A DNA stretch of 15,079 nt from JAXHTH01 sp034211115 (GTDB lineage Bacteria > Planctomycetota > Phycisphaerae > Phycisphaerales > SM1A02). This document shows positions 1 through 6,163 of this stretch, piece by piece (the stretch's first letter is position 1; every line of letters begins with the position of its first letter). Location: positions 1 through 15,079 of the forward strand of contig JAXHTH010000158.1 of assembly GCA_034211115.1 (NCBI GenBank), written 5' to 3'. A program made the position numbers and the translations under genes. The notes beneath the pieces were generated by a model. That model did not search any database and was not told the origin of the DNA. It saw only the letters and a list, made by a program, of their open reading frames with translations.

Positions 1-83
1 CTCTTATCAACGCATCCATGAAATTCAATATGTGACTGGTTGGTCACAGGAAAAAATTCAAGAAAAAACTGGCTTATCGTTAT
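1..83. other. AT-rich edge segment, possible junction
   Basis: These bases are rich in A runs and contrast sharply with the GC-rich sequence that begins at about base 85. The LamG reading frame stays open back to a TGA at 33-35 but encodes a lysine-rich stretch (from base 48, RKKFKKKLAYRY) that does not look like LamG sequence. The segment contains a perfect inverted repeat, TGTGAC (31-36) and GTCACA (43-48), with a 6-nt spacer. It could be a true upstream region, a recombination junction, or an assembly artefact at a contig edge; the sequence alone does not decide. Confidence 0.5.
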
Positions 84-647
84 GTGCCGGACGGACCGCT
101 CACGCTCGAGTGCTGGTTCAACGCCGAGCGATACGCTGAGCGCACGGGCCTCGTCGCGAAGACGGAGAACTCGGACTTCGGTTTCTTCGTCAACAACGGC
201 ACGCCCGGCTTCTCGATCTTCATCGGCGACAGTTATGTGGAAGCCGCGGCCGACGGGCCGATGCTCAGCACCGACCGCTGGCATCACATCGCCGGTGTCT
301 TCGACGGGTCGGAGACGCGGCTGTACGTTGATGGCCGACTCATCAAGGCCGTCGAGCGCGCGGGAGCGCGGCGCACCAATCAGTTCCCGCTCATCGTCGG
401 GGCGGACGTGGACGGCCGGGGCCGGGCGATGTCGCACTTCGACGGGATGATCGACGCGGTGCGGCTGTCGACGACGGCCCGCTACAGGGGCGGGGCGTTC
501 GTGCCTCAGCGCCGGCCCGCCGCCGACGGGGACACGGTCCTCCTGCTCAACATGGACGCGATGATCGGCCCCTGGACGTTCGATGAATCGGGCGGGCGGG
601 CGCATCCGATCGCCGCGGGCGGGGCGGAGATTCGCCCCGTCCGGTGA
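84..647 (+). CDS. LamG/concanavalin A-like domain protein, 3' part
   Basis: This codes for the C-terminal part of a LamG-type (concanavalin A-like lectin/glucanase fold) protein, probably an exported surface or carbohydrate-binding protein. From the GTG at 84 it is 187 residues. Typical LamG strand motifs are visible in order: PLTLECWFN (res 5-13), DRWHHIAGVFDGSETRLYVDG (about res 64-84) and FDGMIDAVRLSTTARY (about res 119-134). It ends in the usual LamG tail, with DTVLLLNMD followed by DESGG. The first beta strand and any signal peptide are missing. There is no Shine-Dalgarno sequence before GTG 84, and the in-frame sequence upstream is AT-rich and ends at a stop (33-35). The gene is therefore probably 5'-truncated or joined to foreign sequence, and 84 is not trusted as a real start. 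The family call is secure; the biological role is unknown. Confidence 0.75.
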   Translation: MPDGPLTLECWFNAERYAERTGLVAKTENSDFGFFVNNGTPGFSIFIGDSYVEAAADGPMLSTDRWHHIAGVFDGSETRLYVDGRLIKAVERAGARRTNQFPLIVGADVDGRGRAMSHFDGMIDAVRLSTTARYRGGAFVPQRRPAADGDTVLLLNMDAMIGPWTFDESGGRAHPIAAGGAEIRPVR

Positions 648-793
648 GCCGCGCCGCCCGCGCCGAGGGCCCGCCGGTCCGCGCTCGCAGCGCCGTGACC
701 GGTCGACGGCTTCAGCCGCCGTTCGGGCGATTCCGCAGTATGCTCGCATTTTGTTAGGATGTTGAACGGGTGCTCGGCTCGTCGATTAATCTA

Positions 794-822
794 TTGACAT
801 TCATGACAGATCTGGTTATCCT
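794..822 (+). promoter_or_regulatory. sigma70-type promoter of the PEP-CTERM-like gene
   Basis: A perfect TTGACA -35 box (794-799) is followed after exactly 17 nt by TATCCT (817-822) as the -10 box. The local sequence is AT-rich against the GC-rich surroundings. Transcription would begin near 829, giving a leader of about 210 nt before the start codon at 1043. Confidence 0.7.
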
Positions 823-866
823 GATTATTGAGTACGTCCGCTCCGGCTGGGCATCCCGCAAGAGAG

Positions 867-1018
867 AGGGCCTCGTCCGCGCGCGGACGAGGGGCATCGG
901 TGCGTGGCGCACGAGGCCCTGACGACTCGCACACCGCGCATGTCTTGTGATGGGATCCGCGGCTTCCGGCGGCCGCGATCGCAGCGTGTGTCTCGAGTCC
1001 TGATCGCCGAAGGCGATC
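867..1018 (+). promoter_or_regulatory. structured 5' leader with alternative hairpins
   Basis: Two sets of competing helices can be read directly. First, bases 871-892 form a perfect 22-nt palindrome (CCTCGTCCGCG and its complement), but its left side, AGGGCCTCGT (867-876), can instead pair over 10 bp with ACGAGGCCCT (911-920). Second, GATCGCC (1002-1008) forms a 7-bp hairpin with GGCGATC (1012-1018) across a GAA loop, ending 10 nt before the Shine-Dalgarno sequence at 1029-1033. GATCGC at 977-982 can compete for the same right arm. The layout fits a regulatory leader such as a thermosensor, attenuator or riboswitch-like element. It matches no named riboswitch class I recognise, and function is inferred only. 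Confidence 0.4.
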
Positions 1019-1042
1019 GATCTGATGTGGAGGAAAGCAGTC

Positions 1043-1648
1043 ATGAGAGGATGTGTGTTCGCGTTGTGCGCCGCCGCGCTGGCCGGTCTGGCCACGGCGT
1101 CGTCCCAGGCCGACTGGCTCGTGTACAACGACTCAATCCCCGACGGAAACGGCTGGGCCGTCTGGAGCTATGACCAGCAACCCTGGTCGTTCGCCCAGTT
1201 CCAGAAGTTCACCGTCACCGACGCCGCCGGGTGGGAGATCGACTCGATCGGGATCGACGGCTGGCTGACCTACGACACGGGCGGCAACGGCCTGCAGGGG
1301 ATCATCGTCCCCGATGTCAACGGCATGCCGGACGAGGAGAATCCCATCGCCCAGGCGACGTATTTCCTGGCCAGCGATCCCTACGGTTCCAACTGGCGCG
1401 ATGAGGCATTCGACATCGTCCTTGACCAGGGCGAGTACTGGTTCTGGTACTTCGCGCCCGGGCCCGGCTATCGTTGCGCGATCTTCAACGCGACGGACGG
1501 CGAGGAGTCCTTCACCCGCAACTACACGGAGGGTGAGGACTATCCGCACGGGCCGCTGGCGCTGCGGATCGACGGCACCGTGGTGCCCGGCCCCGGTTCG
1601 CTGGCCCTGCTCGCGCTGGGCCTGCTCGGGGTTCGCCGACGCCGCTGA
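1043..1648 (+). CDS. secreted PEP-CTERM-like sorted protein, function unknown
   Basis: This is a 201-residue exported protein. The N-terminus (MRGCVFALCAAALAGLATAS) is a signal peptide with likely cleavage before ADW (about res 23-25). The C-terminus carries a PEP-CTERM/exosortase-style tripartite tag: VPGPGS (res 181-186), a short hydrophobic helix (LALLALGLLGV) and four terminal arginines. Such tags direct handling by an exosortase or related system and are common in Planctomycetota. The middle is rich in Trp, Tyr, Asp and Gly and predicted to be beta-rich; I recognise no catalytic motif. ATG 1043 is preferred over the in-frame ATG 1025 because GGAGG (1029-1033) lies 9 nt upstream and the signal peptide then starts at once. 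It has its own promoter (794-822), a long leader and a terminator (1684-1713), so it looks monocistronic. Confidence 0.8.
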   Translation: MRGCVFALCAAALAGLATASSQADWLVYNDSIPDGNGWAVWSYDQQPWSFAQFQKFTVTDAAGWEIDSIGIDGWLTYDTGGNGLQGIIVPDVNGMPDEENPIAQATYFLASDPYGSNWRDEAFDIVLDQGEYWFWYFAPGPGYRCAIFNATDGEESFTRNYTEGEDYPHGPLALRIDGTVVPGPGSLALLALGLLGVRRRR

Positions 1649-1683
1649 TCGACGCGCGGCGCGGGAATTCGTCATTCAACCGT

Positions 1684-1713
1684 ACCGCCGCGGCATCCCG
1701 CCGCGGCGGTTTT
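1684..1713 (+). terminator. rho-independent terminator
   Basis: A perfect stem with CCGCCGCGG at 1685-1693 and CCGCGGCGG at 1701-1709, extended by A1684-T1710, has a 7-nt loop and is followed by TTTT and a further TTT after CG. It lies 36 nt after the stop of the PEP-CTERM-like gene and reads on the plus strand. Confidence 0.85.
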
Positions 1714-1741
1714 CGTTTCGCGCCGAACACACGCCACCACG

Positions 1742-1768
1742 CCGGGCCGCAGCGCAGCGGAGGCCCGG
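1742..1768 (-). repeat. REP-like palindromic element, family A copy 1
   Basis: A 7-bp perfect stem (CCGGGCC / GGCCCGG) encloses a 13-nt loop. Read on the minus strand the loop is TCCGCTGCGCTGC, identical to the loop of copy 2 (1812-1838). The stem differs from copy 2 by one base pair changed on both sides (C-G here, G-C there), a compensatory change that keeps the hairpin. Confidence 0.65.
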
Positions 1769-1811
1769 GTCGCGCGGGAAGGGAGGAAGCGCGTGGAGGC
1801 GCGCACGTAAC

Positions 1812-1838
1812 CCGGGGCTCCGCTGCGCTGCGCCCCGG
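1812..1838 (+). repeat. REP-like palindromic element, family A copy 2
   Basis: Stem CCGGGGC (1812-1818) pairs with GCCCCGG (1832-1838) around loop TCCGCTGCGCTGC. It lies between the 3' ends of the convergent PEP-CTERM-like gene and glyS, in opposite orientation to copy 1, which is the paired arrangement seen in bacterial interspersed REP elements. Confidence 0.65.
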
Positions 1839-1896
1839 CGTGGGAGCGCGCTGCGCCGCGGTGTGGGGGCGCGCTTGACGGCGCGTGCGCGTGTGC

Positions 1897-3291
1897 TCAG
1901 GTCTTGATGCGCTCGGCGAGGTACGTCCCGATGTGGTCGAGCCCGATGCGCTCCTGCGCCGCCGTGTCGCGCTCGCGCGCGGTCACCGTCTGGTCGGCGA
2001 GCGTGTCGCTGTCGATGGTGAAGCAGTACGGCGTGCCCGCTTCGTCCATCCGCGCGTACCGCTTGCCGATCGACTGCTTGACGTCGAACTGGATCGCGTA
2101 CCGCGTGCGCAGCTCGTCGTAGACCTTCCGCGCCACCTCGGGCATTCCATCCTTGTTCACGAGCGGGAAGATCGCGGCCTGGATCGGCGCCATCCGCGGG
2201 TGGAACTTCATCACGTACTTGCTTCCCTTGCGGTCGGGCGTGGGGGTGAACGCCTCGCAGAGGACGGCGAGCACGCCGCGGCTGAGGCCCGCGGACGGCT
2301 CGATGACGTACGGAAAGTAATGCTCGTTGTGCTCCTGGTCGAAGTATTTGAGCTTCGCGCCGGAGTAGTCCTCGTGCTGCTTCAGGTCGAAGTCGGTGCG
2401 GTCGGCCACGCCCTCCAGTTCGCCGAAGCCGGGCGCGGTGAAGGGGAAGCGATACTCGACGTCGAAGCAGCCGCAGCCGGACTTGGCGTAGTGGGCCAGC
2501 TCTTCGTTCTCGTGCTCGCGCATCCGGAGGTTCGCATCGGTGAGGCCGATGGTCTTCCACCAGTTCTTGCGAATGTCACACCAGTATTCATACCACTTCC
2601 GTGCCTCTTCCGGGGGACAGAAGAACTCGATCTCCATCTGCTCGAACTCGCGGGACCGGAATATGAAGTTCCGGGGTGTCACCTCGTTGCGGAAAGCCTT
2701 GCCGATCTGCGCGATGCCGAAGGGGACCTTCACGCGCATGGTATCGAGGACGTTGCGGTAGTTGAGAAAGATCCCCTGCGCCGTTTCGGGACGGAGATAG
2801 GCTTTGGCTTCTTCATTCCGAATCGCCCCGACGTATGTCTCGAACATCAGGTTGAAGAGGCGCGGCTCGGTCAGGTCACACTTGTCGTGATCGCCGGCTT
2901 TCTTGCTTGGCTTGAGCGGGCACTCGTAGTCGTCGATCTGATCGGCCCGGAAGCGCGCTTTGCAGGCGCGACAGTCAATCATCGGATCGTTGAACCCCGC
3001 GATGTGGCCGGAGGCCTCCCAGACTTTCGGGTGCTGGATGATGGCGCTGTCCACGCCGAGGATGGAGAGGGGCTCGCCGTCCGGGCCGGCGGGGGGGCTG
3101 GCGACCATGTCGTTCCACCAGGCGTCGCGGAGGTTGTTCTTCAGCTCCACGCCCAGCGGGCCGTAGTCCCAGAAGCCGTTGATCCCGCCGTAGATCTCCG
3201 AGGCGGGGAAGATGAAGCCGCGTCGCTTGCAGAGGGCGACGAGATCATCCATCGACTTGGCGGTGTTGTCGGTCATCGTTTCGCTCGTCAT
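1897..3291 (-). CDS. glyS: glycyl-tRNA synthetase, single-chain class II type
   Basis: This enzyme charges tRNA-Gly with glycine in the cytoplasm. At 464 residues it matches the homodimeric bacterial/eukaryote-like form (about 460-510) rather than the alpha2-beta2 GlyQ/GlyS form. The N-terminal part has DLVALCKRRGFIFPASEIYGG. A likely zinc site is formed by Cys107, Cys110, Cys124 and Cys138. Class II motif 2 is FRNEVTPRNFIFRSREFEQME (res 210-230), and motif 3 is IEPSAGLSRGVLAVL (about res 340-354) with Arg348. The anticodon-binding domain follows from about res 375 (MAPIQAAIFPLVNKDG). ATG 3291 has no Shine-Dalgarno sequence, but a TACGAT hexamer ends 7 nt before it, which suggests a leaderless mRNA. 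A second in-frame ATG at 3276 is the alternative start. REP-like elements lie on both sides. The identity is very secure. Confidence 0.96.
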   Translation of the reverse strand: MTSETMTDNTAKSMDDLVALCKRRGFIFPASEIYGGINGFWDYGPLGVELKNNLRDAWWNDMVASPPAGPDGEPLSILGVDSAIIQHPKVWEASGHIAGFNDPMIDCRACKARFRADQIDDYECPLKPSKKAGDHDKCDLTEPRLFNLMFETYVGAIRNEEAKAYLRPETAQGIFLNYRNVLDTMRVKVPFGIAQIGKAFRNEVTPRNFIFRSREFEQMEIEFFCPPEEARKWYEYWCDIRKNWWKTIGLTDANLRMREHENEELAHYAKSGCGCFDVEYRFPFTAPGFGELEGVADRTDFDLKQHEDYSGAKLKYFDQEHNEHYFPYVIEPSAGLSRGVLAVLCEAFTPTPDRKGSKYVMKFHPRMAPIQAAIFPLVNKDGMPEVARKVYDELRTRYAIQFDVKQSIGKRYARMDEAGTPYCFTIDSDTLADQTVTARERDTAAQERIGLDHIGTYLAERIKT

Positions 3292-3298
3292 GGCCCGG

Positions 3299-3304
3299 AT
3301 CGTA
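3299..3304 (-). promoter_or_regulatory. candidate -10 box for leaderless glyS
   Basis: On the minus strand TACGAT is followed by 7 nt and then the glyS ATG, so the expected transcription start falls on or next to the start codon. The -35 region is weak: TTCGCC with an 18-nt spacer is the best match. Confidence 0.4.
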
Positions 3305-3368
3305 TCGGCCAAACCGGCGTGGGGCGAAACGCCGCGCCGCGGAAAACACCCACTCCGCCGCCCGGAAG

Positions 3369-3401
3369 CCGGACCTGACGAGCGAAGCGAGGAAGGTCCG
3401 G
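3369..3401. repeat. REP-like palindromic element, family B
   Basis: A perfect 8-bp stem, CCGGACCT (3369-3376) and AGGTCCGG (3394-3401), encloses a 17-nt loop containing GAGCGAAGCGAGG. The stem sequence and loop length differ from family A, but the architecture (GC-rich palindrome, loop with a repeated GCGAAGCG or GCTGCGCTGC core) is the same. It lies upstream of glyS, between glyS and pdxA. Confidence 0.55.
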
Positions 3402-3455
3402 GTGACGCGGGGGCCCGGTCGCGGGCGAGGAGGGCGCGGGATGGCGGGGGGTGAC

Positions 3456-3482
3456 CCGGGGCTTCGCTGCGCTGCGCCCCGG
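3456..3482 (+). repeat. REP-like palindromic element, family A copy 3
   Basis: Stem CCGGGGC (3456-3462) and GCCCCGG (3476-3482) with loop TTCGCTGCGCTGC differs from copy 2 by a single loop base. The flanking bases are also shared: ACCCGGGG on the left, and TGGG a few bases after the right arm. It lies just downstream of the pdxA stop codon. The rest of the 3292-3524 gap is GC-rich and holds no gene I can support. Confidence 0.65.
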
Positions 3483-3524
3483 CTTGGGCGCTGCGCTGCG
3501 CGATCGGGGGGGAGCTTCGGGGGC

Positions 3525-4616
3525 TCAGGCGGCGGGTTCGGCGCGGGAGGAGCGCTTCTCGCGGCTCGCGCCGGCGCTGGCGATCTGGCCGGCCGCGAGG
3601 CGGAGGGCCAGCTCGATCGCCGCGGTCATCGACCCCGCGCTGGCCTTGTTGTTCCCCGCGATGCCGAAGGCCGTGCCGTGGTCGGGGCTCGTGCGGACGA
3701 TCGGCAGCCCCAGCGTCCAGTTGACGGCCTTGTCCCATCCCAGCAGCTTGACCGGAATCAGGCCCTGGTCGTGATACATCGCCACCACGAGATCGTATTC
3801 GCCCGCGGCGGCGTCGATGAACACGGTGTCGGCGGGGAACGGCCCGCGGGCGTCGATCCCCGAATGGCAGGCCACGTCAATCGCCGGCCTGATCACCCGC
3901 GTCTCCTCATCGCCGAACTGCTCGTTCTCCCCGGCGTGCGGATTGAGGCCGCAGACGGCGATGCGGGGCTTCTCGATGCCAAGCTGCCGGCAGGCCTGGT
4001 GGCCAAGGTCGATGGGATCGAAGACGCGACCGATGGTCAGAACATCGCGCAGCTTCATGAGCGGCAGGTGCGTCGTCGCCAGCGCGACCCGCAGGCGGGG
4101 TGAGGTGAACATCATCACGTGCCGCTTGGCCCGCGTGCGATGGGCGAACAGCTCGGTGTGGCCCGGCCAGTTGAAGCCGGCGAGCTGCCACGATTCCTTG
4201 CTGATGGGGCCGGTGACGATCGCATCGAGTCGGCGGGCGTGCCCGTCCGGGAGGAGGGCGTCGGTGATCGCCTCCTCGACGAAGATCTTCGAGGCCGTCC
4301 CGCCCGCCTTGGACGGCTGGCGCGGCGAGCCCACCAGCCCGTCGAACTCATCGAAATCCAGCACCACGACGTTCTCGCTGATCGTGCGCCCCGAGCGCTG
4401 CGAGTCGTGTTGTACGCGGTACCAGAACGGATCGAGTTCGATCTGGTCGGCGGCGTAGGTGAGGATCTCGTTGAGGCCGTAGATGACGAACCGTCCCAGC
4501 CGGCGGATTCTCGGATCGAAGAGCGTCTTGAGGATGACCTCCGCCCCGATCCCGGCGGGGTCGCCCATGGTGATCCCGATCACCGGTTTTCGCGGTTTGT
4601 CGCCGTTTTCGGCCAT
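3525..4616 (-). CDS. pdxA: 4-hydroxythreonine-4-phosphate dehydrogenase
   Basis: PdxA oxidises 4-phosphohydroxy-L-threonine with NAD in the DXP-dependent branch of pyridoxal phosphate synthesis (cytoplasm). The protein is 363 residues, slightly longer than the usual 330 or so, with a charged non-conserved C-terminal tail. Visible motifs are ITMGDPAGIGAEVILK (res 15-30), TGPISKESW (about res 135-143), PGHTE with His153 for substrate, TTHLPL with His183, LNPHAGENEQFG with His227, AMYHDQGLIPVK with His282, and RTSPDHGTAFGIAG (about res 308-321). The spacing His183-His227-His282 closely matches the three metal-binding histidines of E. coli PdxA (166, 211, 266). ATG 4616 has no clear Shine-Dalgarno sequence; a TACCAT hexamer lies exactly 7 nt before it, suggesting a leaderless transcript. 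glyS follows on the same strand after 233 nt, probably as a separate unit. Confidence 0.95.
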   Translation of the reverse strand: MAENGDKPRKPVIGITMGDPAGIGAEVILKTLFDPRIRRLGRFVIYGLNEILTYAADQIELDPFWYRVQHDSQRSGRTISENVVVLDFDEFDGLVGSPRQPSKAGGTASKIFVEEAITDALLPDGHARRLDAIVTGPISKESWQLAGFNWPGHTELFAHRTRAKRHVMMFTSPRLRVALATTHLPLMKLRDVLTIGRVFDPIDLGHQACRQLGIEKPRIAVCGLNPHAGENEQFGDEETRVIRPAIDVACHSGIDARGPFPADTVFIDAAAGEYDLVVAMYHDQGLIPVKLLGWDKAVNWTLGLPIVRTSPDHGTAFGIAGNNKASAGSMTAAIELALRLAAGQIASAGASREKRSSRAEPAA

Positions 4617-4623
4617 TGCGCCA

Positions 4624-4629
4624 ATGGTA
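4624..4629 (-). promoter_or_regulatory. candidate -10 box for leaderless pdxA
   Basis: On the minus strand TACCAT is followed by exactly 7 nt (TGGCGCA) and then the pdxA ATG. The spacing is the same as for glyS. No good -35 box is visible. Confidence 0.4.
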
Positions 4630-4820
4630 GGCGAAGGGGCGGAGAAGATCGAAATGACGGCGCAAGGGCCGGTAAGTCGACGGACTTCCGAGGCGCCGGT
4701 TTTCAAGGGATCGACGGCCGATGGGCGAAAAGAGGAGGCGATCGTCCGCCGCCGGCGCCCGCCGTGCGGCGGACTCGGCCCGTCCCCGGACGGAGAGGAT
4801 GTTGCAGACGGAGCGAACAC

Positions 4821-5030
4821 ATGCGCGCATCAGAGTTCACGATGGAGCAGCGACGGTCCTATCTGAGGGCGATCTTCGCCAAGCCGCGCGGCGCGCGGCT
4901 GCACGAACTCATTGATGCCGCCGTGAATGCGTTCAGCGATGAGACCGCCGCCGAGGCGCCCAAGCCGGGCTATCGCTTCCCCGCCTCGGCGGAACGCGCC
5001 GCGGTCGAGCCGGCGAAAATCGCAGGCTGA
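4821..5030 (+). CDS. small hypothetical protein, 69 aa
   Basis: I do not recognise this protein. It begins at ATG 4821 with GGAG (4810-4813) 7 nt upstream, and ends at TGA 5028-5030. The protein is hydrophilic with no signal peptide or membrane segment. An N-terminal helical, Arg-rich part (MEQRRSYLRAIFAKPRGARLHELIDAAVNAF, about res 8-38, interrupted by PRG) is followed by an Ala/Pro-rich tail (about res 39-69). Third codon positions are strongly GC, like the neighbouring genes, which supports coding. It is transcribed divergently from pdxA (204-nt gap) and converges on kdsA (54-nt gap). A longer open frame extends upstream to about 4119, but that part is antisense to pdxA and is not credible. 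It could be a small regulator or partner protein; no function is claimed. Confidence 0.6.
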   Translation: MRASEFTMEQRRSYLRAIFAKPRGARLHELIDAAVNAFSDETAAEAPKPGYRFPASAERAAVEPAKIAG

Positions 5031-5084
5031 ACCTGTCTGTTCTCGATTCGTCGACAGCGGATGTGGCACGCGGCGAGTGGACGA

Positions 5085-5939
5085 TTACGCGCCGGACGAC
5101 GGCTCTGTAGTCGTCGCTCCGTCGAGCGCGGCGCGGATCGCCGCCGCCTCGCGGAGCAGGCGCGGCATGGCGTCCAGCGGCTGCACCGTGCTCGCATCGG
5201 ACCGCGCATGGGACGGATCGGGGTGGCATTCAATGAACAGGGCGTGGACGCCGGCGGCGACGGCGGCCCGCGCCAGCAGGCCGGCCCGCTCCGGCCGCCC
5301 CGCCGTCACCTCTCTCCCCGCCCCCGGAAGCTGCGTCGAGTGGGTCGCGTCGAAGCACACCGGCGGGCCCAGCTCCATCAGGTCGCCCAGGCCGATGAAG
5401 TCGTTGACCAGACGGTGGTAGCCGAAGAACGTGCCGCGCTCGGTGAGCATGACCTGTTCACAGCCGCCTTCCCGCAGCTTGGCAATGACATGCCGCATCT
5501 CGGCGGGGGCCATGAACTGGCCCTTCTTGACGTTCACGGGTCGGCCGGTGGCGGCGCAGGCGGCGAGCAGATCGGTCTGGCGGCAGAGGAAGGCGGGGAC
5601 CTGGAGAAGGTCGATGACGTCCGCCGCGGCCGCCGCCTGGGACGGCTCGTGAATGTCGGTCGTGACGGGGACGTCGAATTCTCGCCGAATCTCGGCGAGC
5701 GCGGCGAGGCCGGCCTCCAGCCCCGGCCCGCGCGGGGAGTGGATGCTCGAGCGGTTGGCCTTGTCGAAACTCGCCTTGAAGACGCAGGGCAGGGAAAGAC
5801 CGTCGCAGAGCTCGACCAACGTGGATGCGATGCGCCGATTCGTCTCCGCATCCTCGAGGACGCAGGGGCCGGCGATGATCGCCAGGGGCTGCATCGCGCC
5901 GACGGTGATCGATCCGATCGTGCAGGTGGCGGGGGGCAT
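5085..5939 (-). CDS. kdsA: 3-deoxy-8-phosphooctulonate (Kdo-8-P) synthase
   Basis: KdsA condenses phosphoenolpyruvate with D-arabinose 5-phosphate to Kdo-8-phosphate, the first committed step to the Kdo of lipopolysaccharide inner core. The 284-residue protein has the normal length. Motifs are IIAGPCVLED (res 21-30), FKASFDKANRSS (about res 54-65), NVKKGQFMAP (about res 136-145), MLTERGTFFGY (about res 164-174), FDATHSTQLPG (about res 196-206) and IECHPDPSHARSD (about res 236-248). It belongs to the metal-dependent class: Cys26, His200, Glu237 and Asp248 reproduce the spacing of the metal ligands Cys11, His185, Glu222 and Asp233 of the Aquifex enzyme, whereas metal-independent forms have Asn at the Cys site. 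ATG 5939 is chosen because it includes the IGSITVG strand. There is no Shine-Dalgarno sequence; TACTCT lies 9 nt upstream. An in-frame ATG at 5894 is less likely. Confidence 0.95.
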   Translation of the reverse strand: MPPATCTIGSITVGAMQPLAIIAGPCVLEDAETNRRIASTLVELCDGLSLPCVFKASFDKANRSSIHSPRGPGLEAGLAALAEIRREFDVPVTTDIHEPSQAAAAADVIDLLQVPAFLCRQTDLLAACAATGRPVNVKKGQFMAPAEMRHVIAKLREGGCEQVMLTERGTFFGYHRLVNDFIGLGDLMELGPPVCFDATHSTQLPGAGREVTAGRPERAGLLARAAVAAGVHALFIECHPDPSHARSDASTVQPLDAMPRLLREAAAIRAALDGATTTEPSSGA

Positions 5940-5948
5940 GATGGGCAC

Positions 5949-5954
5949 AGAGTA
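5949..5954 (-). promoter_or_regulatory. candidate -10 box near the kdsA start
   Basis: On the minus strand TACTCT is followed by 9 nt and the kdsA ATG. The gene lacks a Shine-Dalgarno sequence, so a leaderless or near-leaderless transcript is possible. No -35 is visible, so this is weak on its own. Confidence 0.3.
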
Positions 5955-6014
5955 CCGCGGGTTTGGCGCGGCGGGCGGGCCGGGGGCGATCGATCCTTTC
6001 ACGGCCGCGTTCCG

Positions 6015-6020
6015 TATAAC
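6015..6020 (+). promoter_or_regulatory. candidate -10 box for the DUF1444 gene
   Basis: TATAAC matches the -10 consensus at five of six positions in an otherwise GC-rich gap. There is no recognisable -35 at 16-18 nt. If used, the leader would be about 137 nt. TTATAC read on the other strand of the same spot is an alternative for kdsA. Confidence 0.3.
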
Positions 6021-6163
6021 AATTGACCGGTACAGAGCCCTGCCCCGCGCGTGGCGGCGGAGGGCGCTCCGGCCTTTTCGCTGCAACAGGACAGGAGGGA
6101 AGCCGAAGATCTAAGTGTGTGTCTCCACTGAGGTTGGAGCGATATCCATGAGGGAGAGCTCGC

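Larger units (their letters stand above)
648..1042. other. 395-base intergenic and leader region
   Basis: No convincing gene lies here. Bases 648-750 hold only weak inverted repeats (for example CCGGTC 674-679 with GACCGG 697-702) and no clear terminator for the LamG gene. A possible extended -10 (TGTTAGGAT, 752-760) has no good -35. A much better promoter follows at 794-822. From about 829 to 1042 is the untranslated leader of the next gene, described separately because of its alternative hairpins. Confidence 0.6.

Noticed and set aside
31..48. TGTGAC...GTCACA inverted repeat as a CRP/FNR-type site
   Set aside because: The half-sites TGTGA and TCACA are 8 nt apart instead of the 6 expected for CRP, and the repeat lies in a suspect edge segment rather than near a promoter.
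1885..3378. A 497-codon plus-strand frame opposite glyS
   Set aside because: glyS on the minus strand has all class II synthetase motifs; the opposite frame shows no recognisable domain and only skewed composition.
4119..4820. Upstream extension of the 69-aa gene's frame
   Set aside because: It runs antisense through pdxA. The Shine-Dalgarno sequence and gene boundaries favour the ATG at 4821.
5061..6026. A 321-codon plus-strand frame opposite kdsA
   Set aside because: It is antisense to a gene with a complete active site and has no domain or ribosome-binding site.
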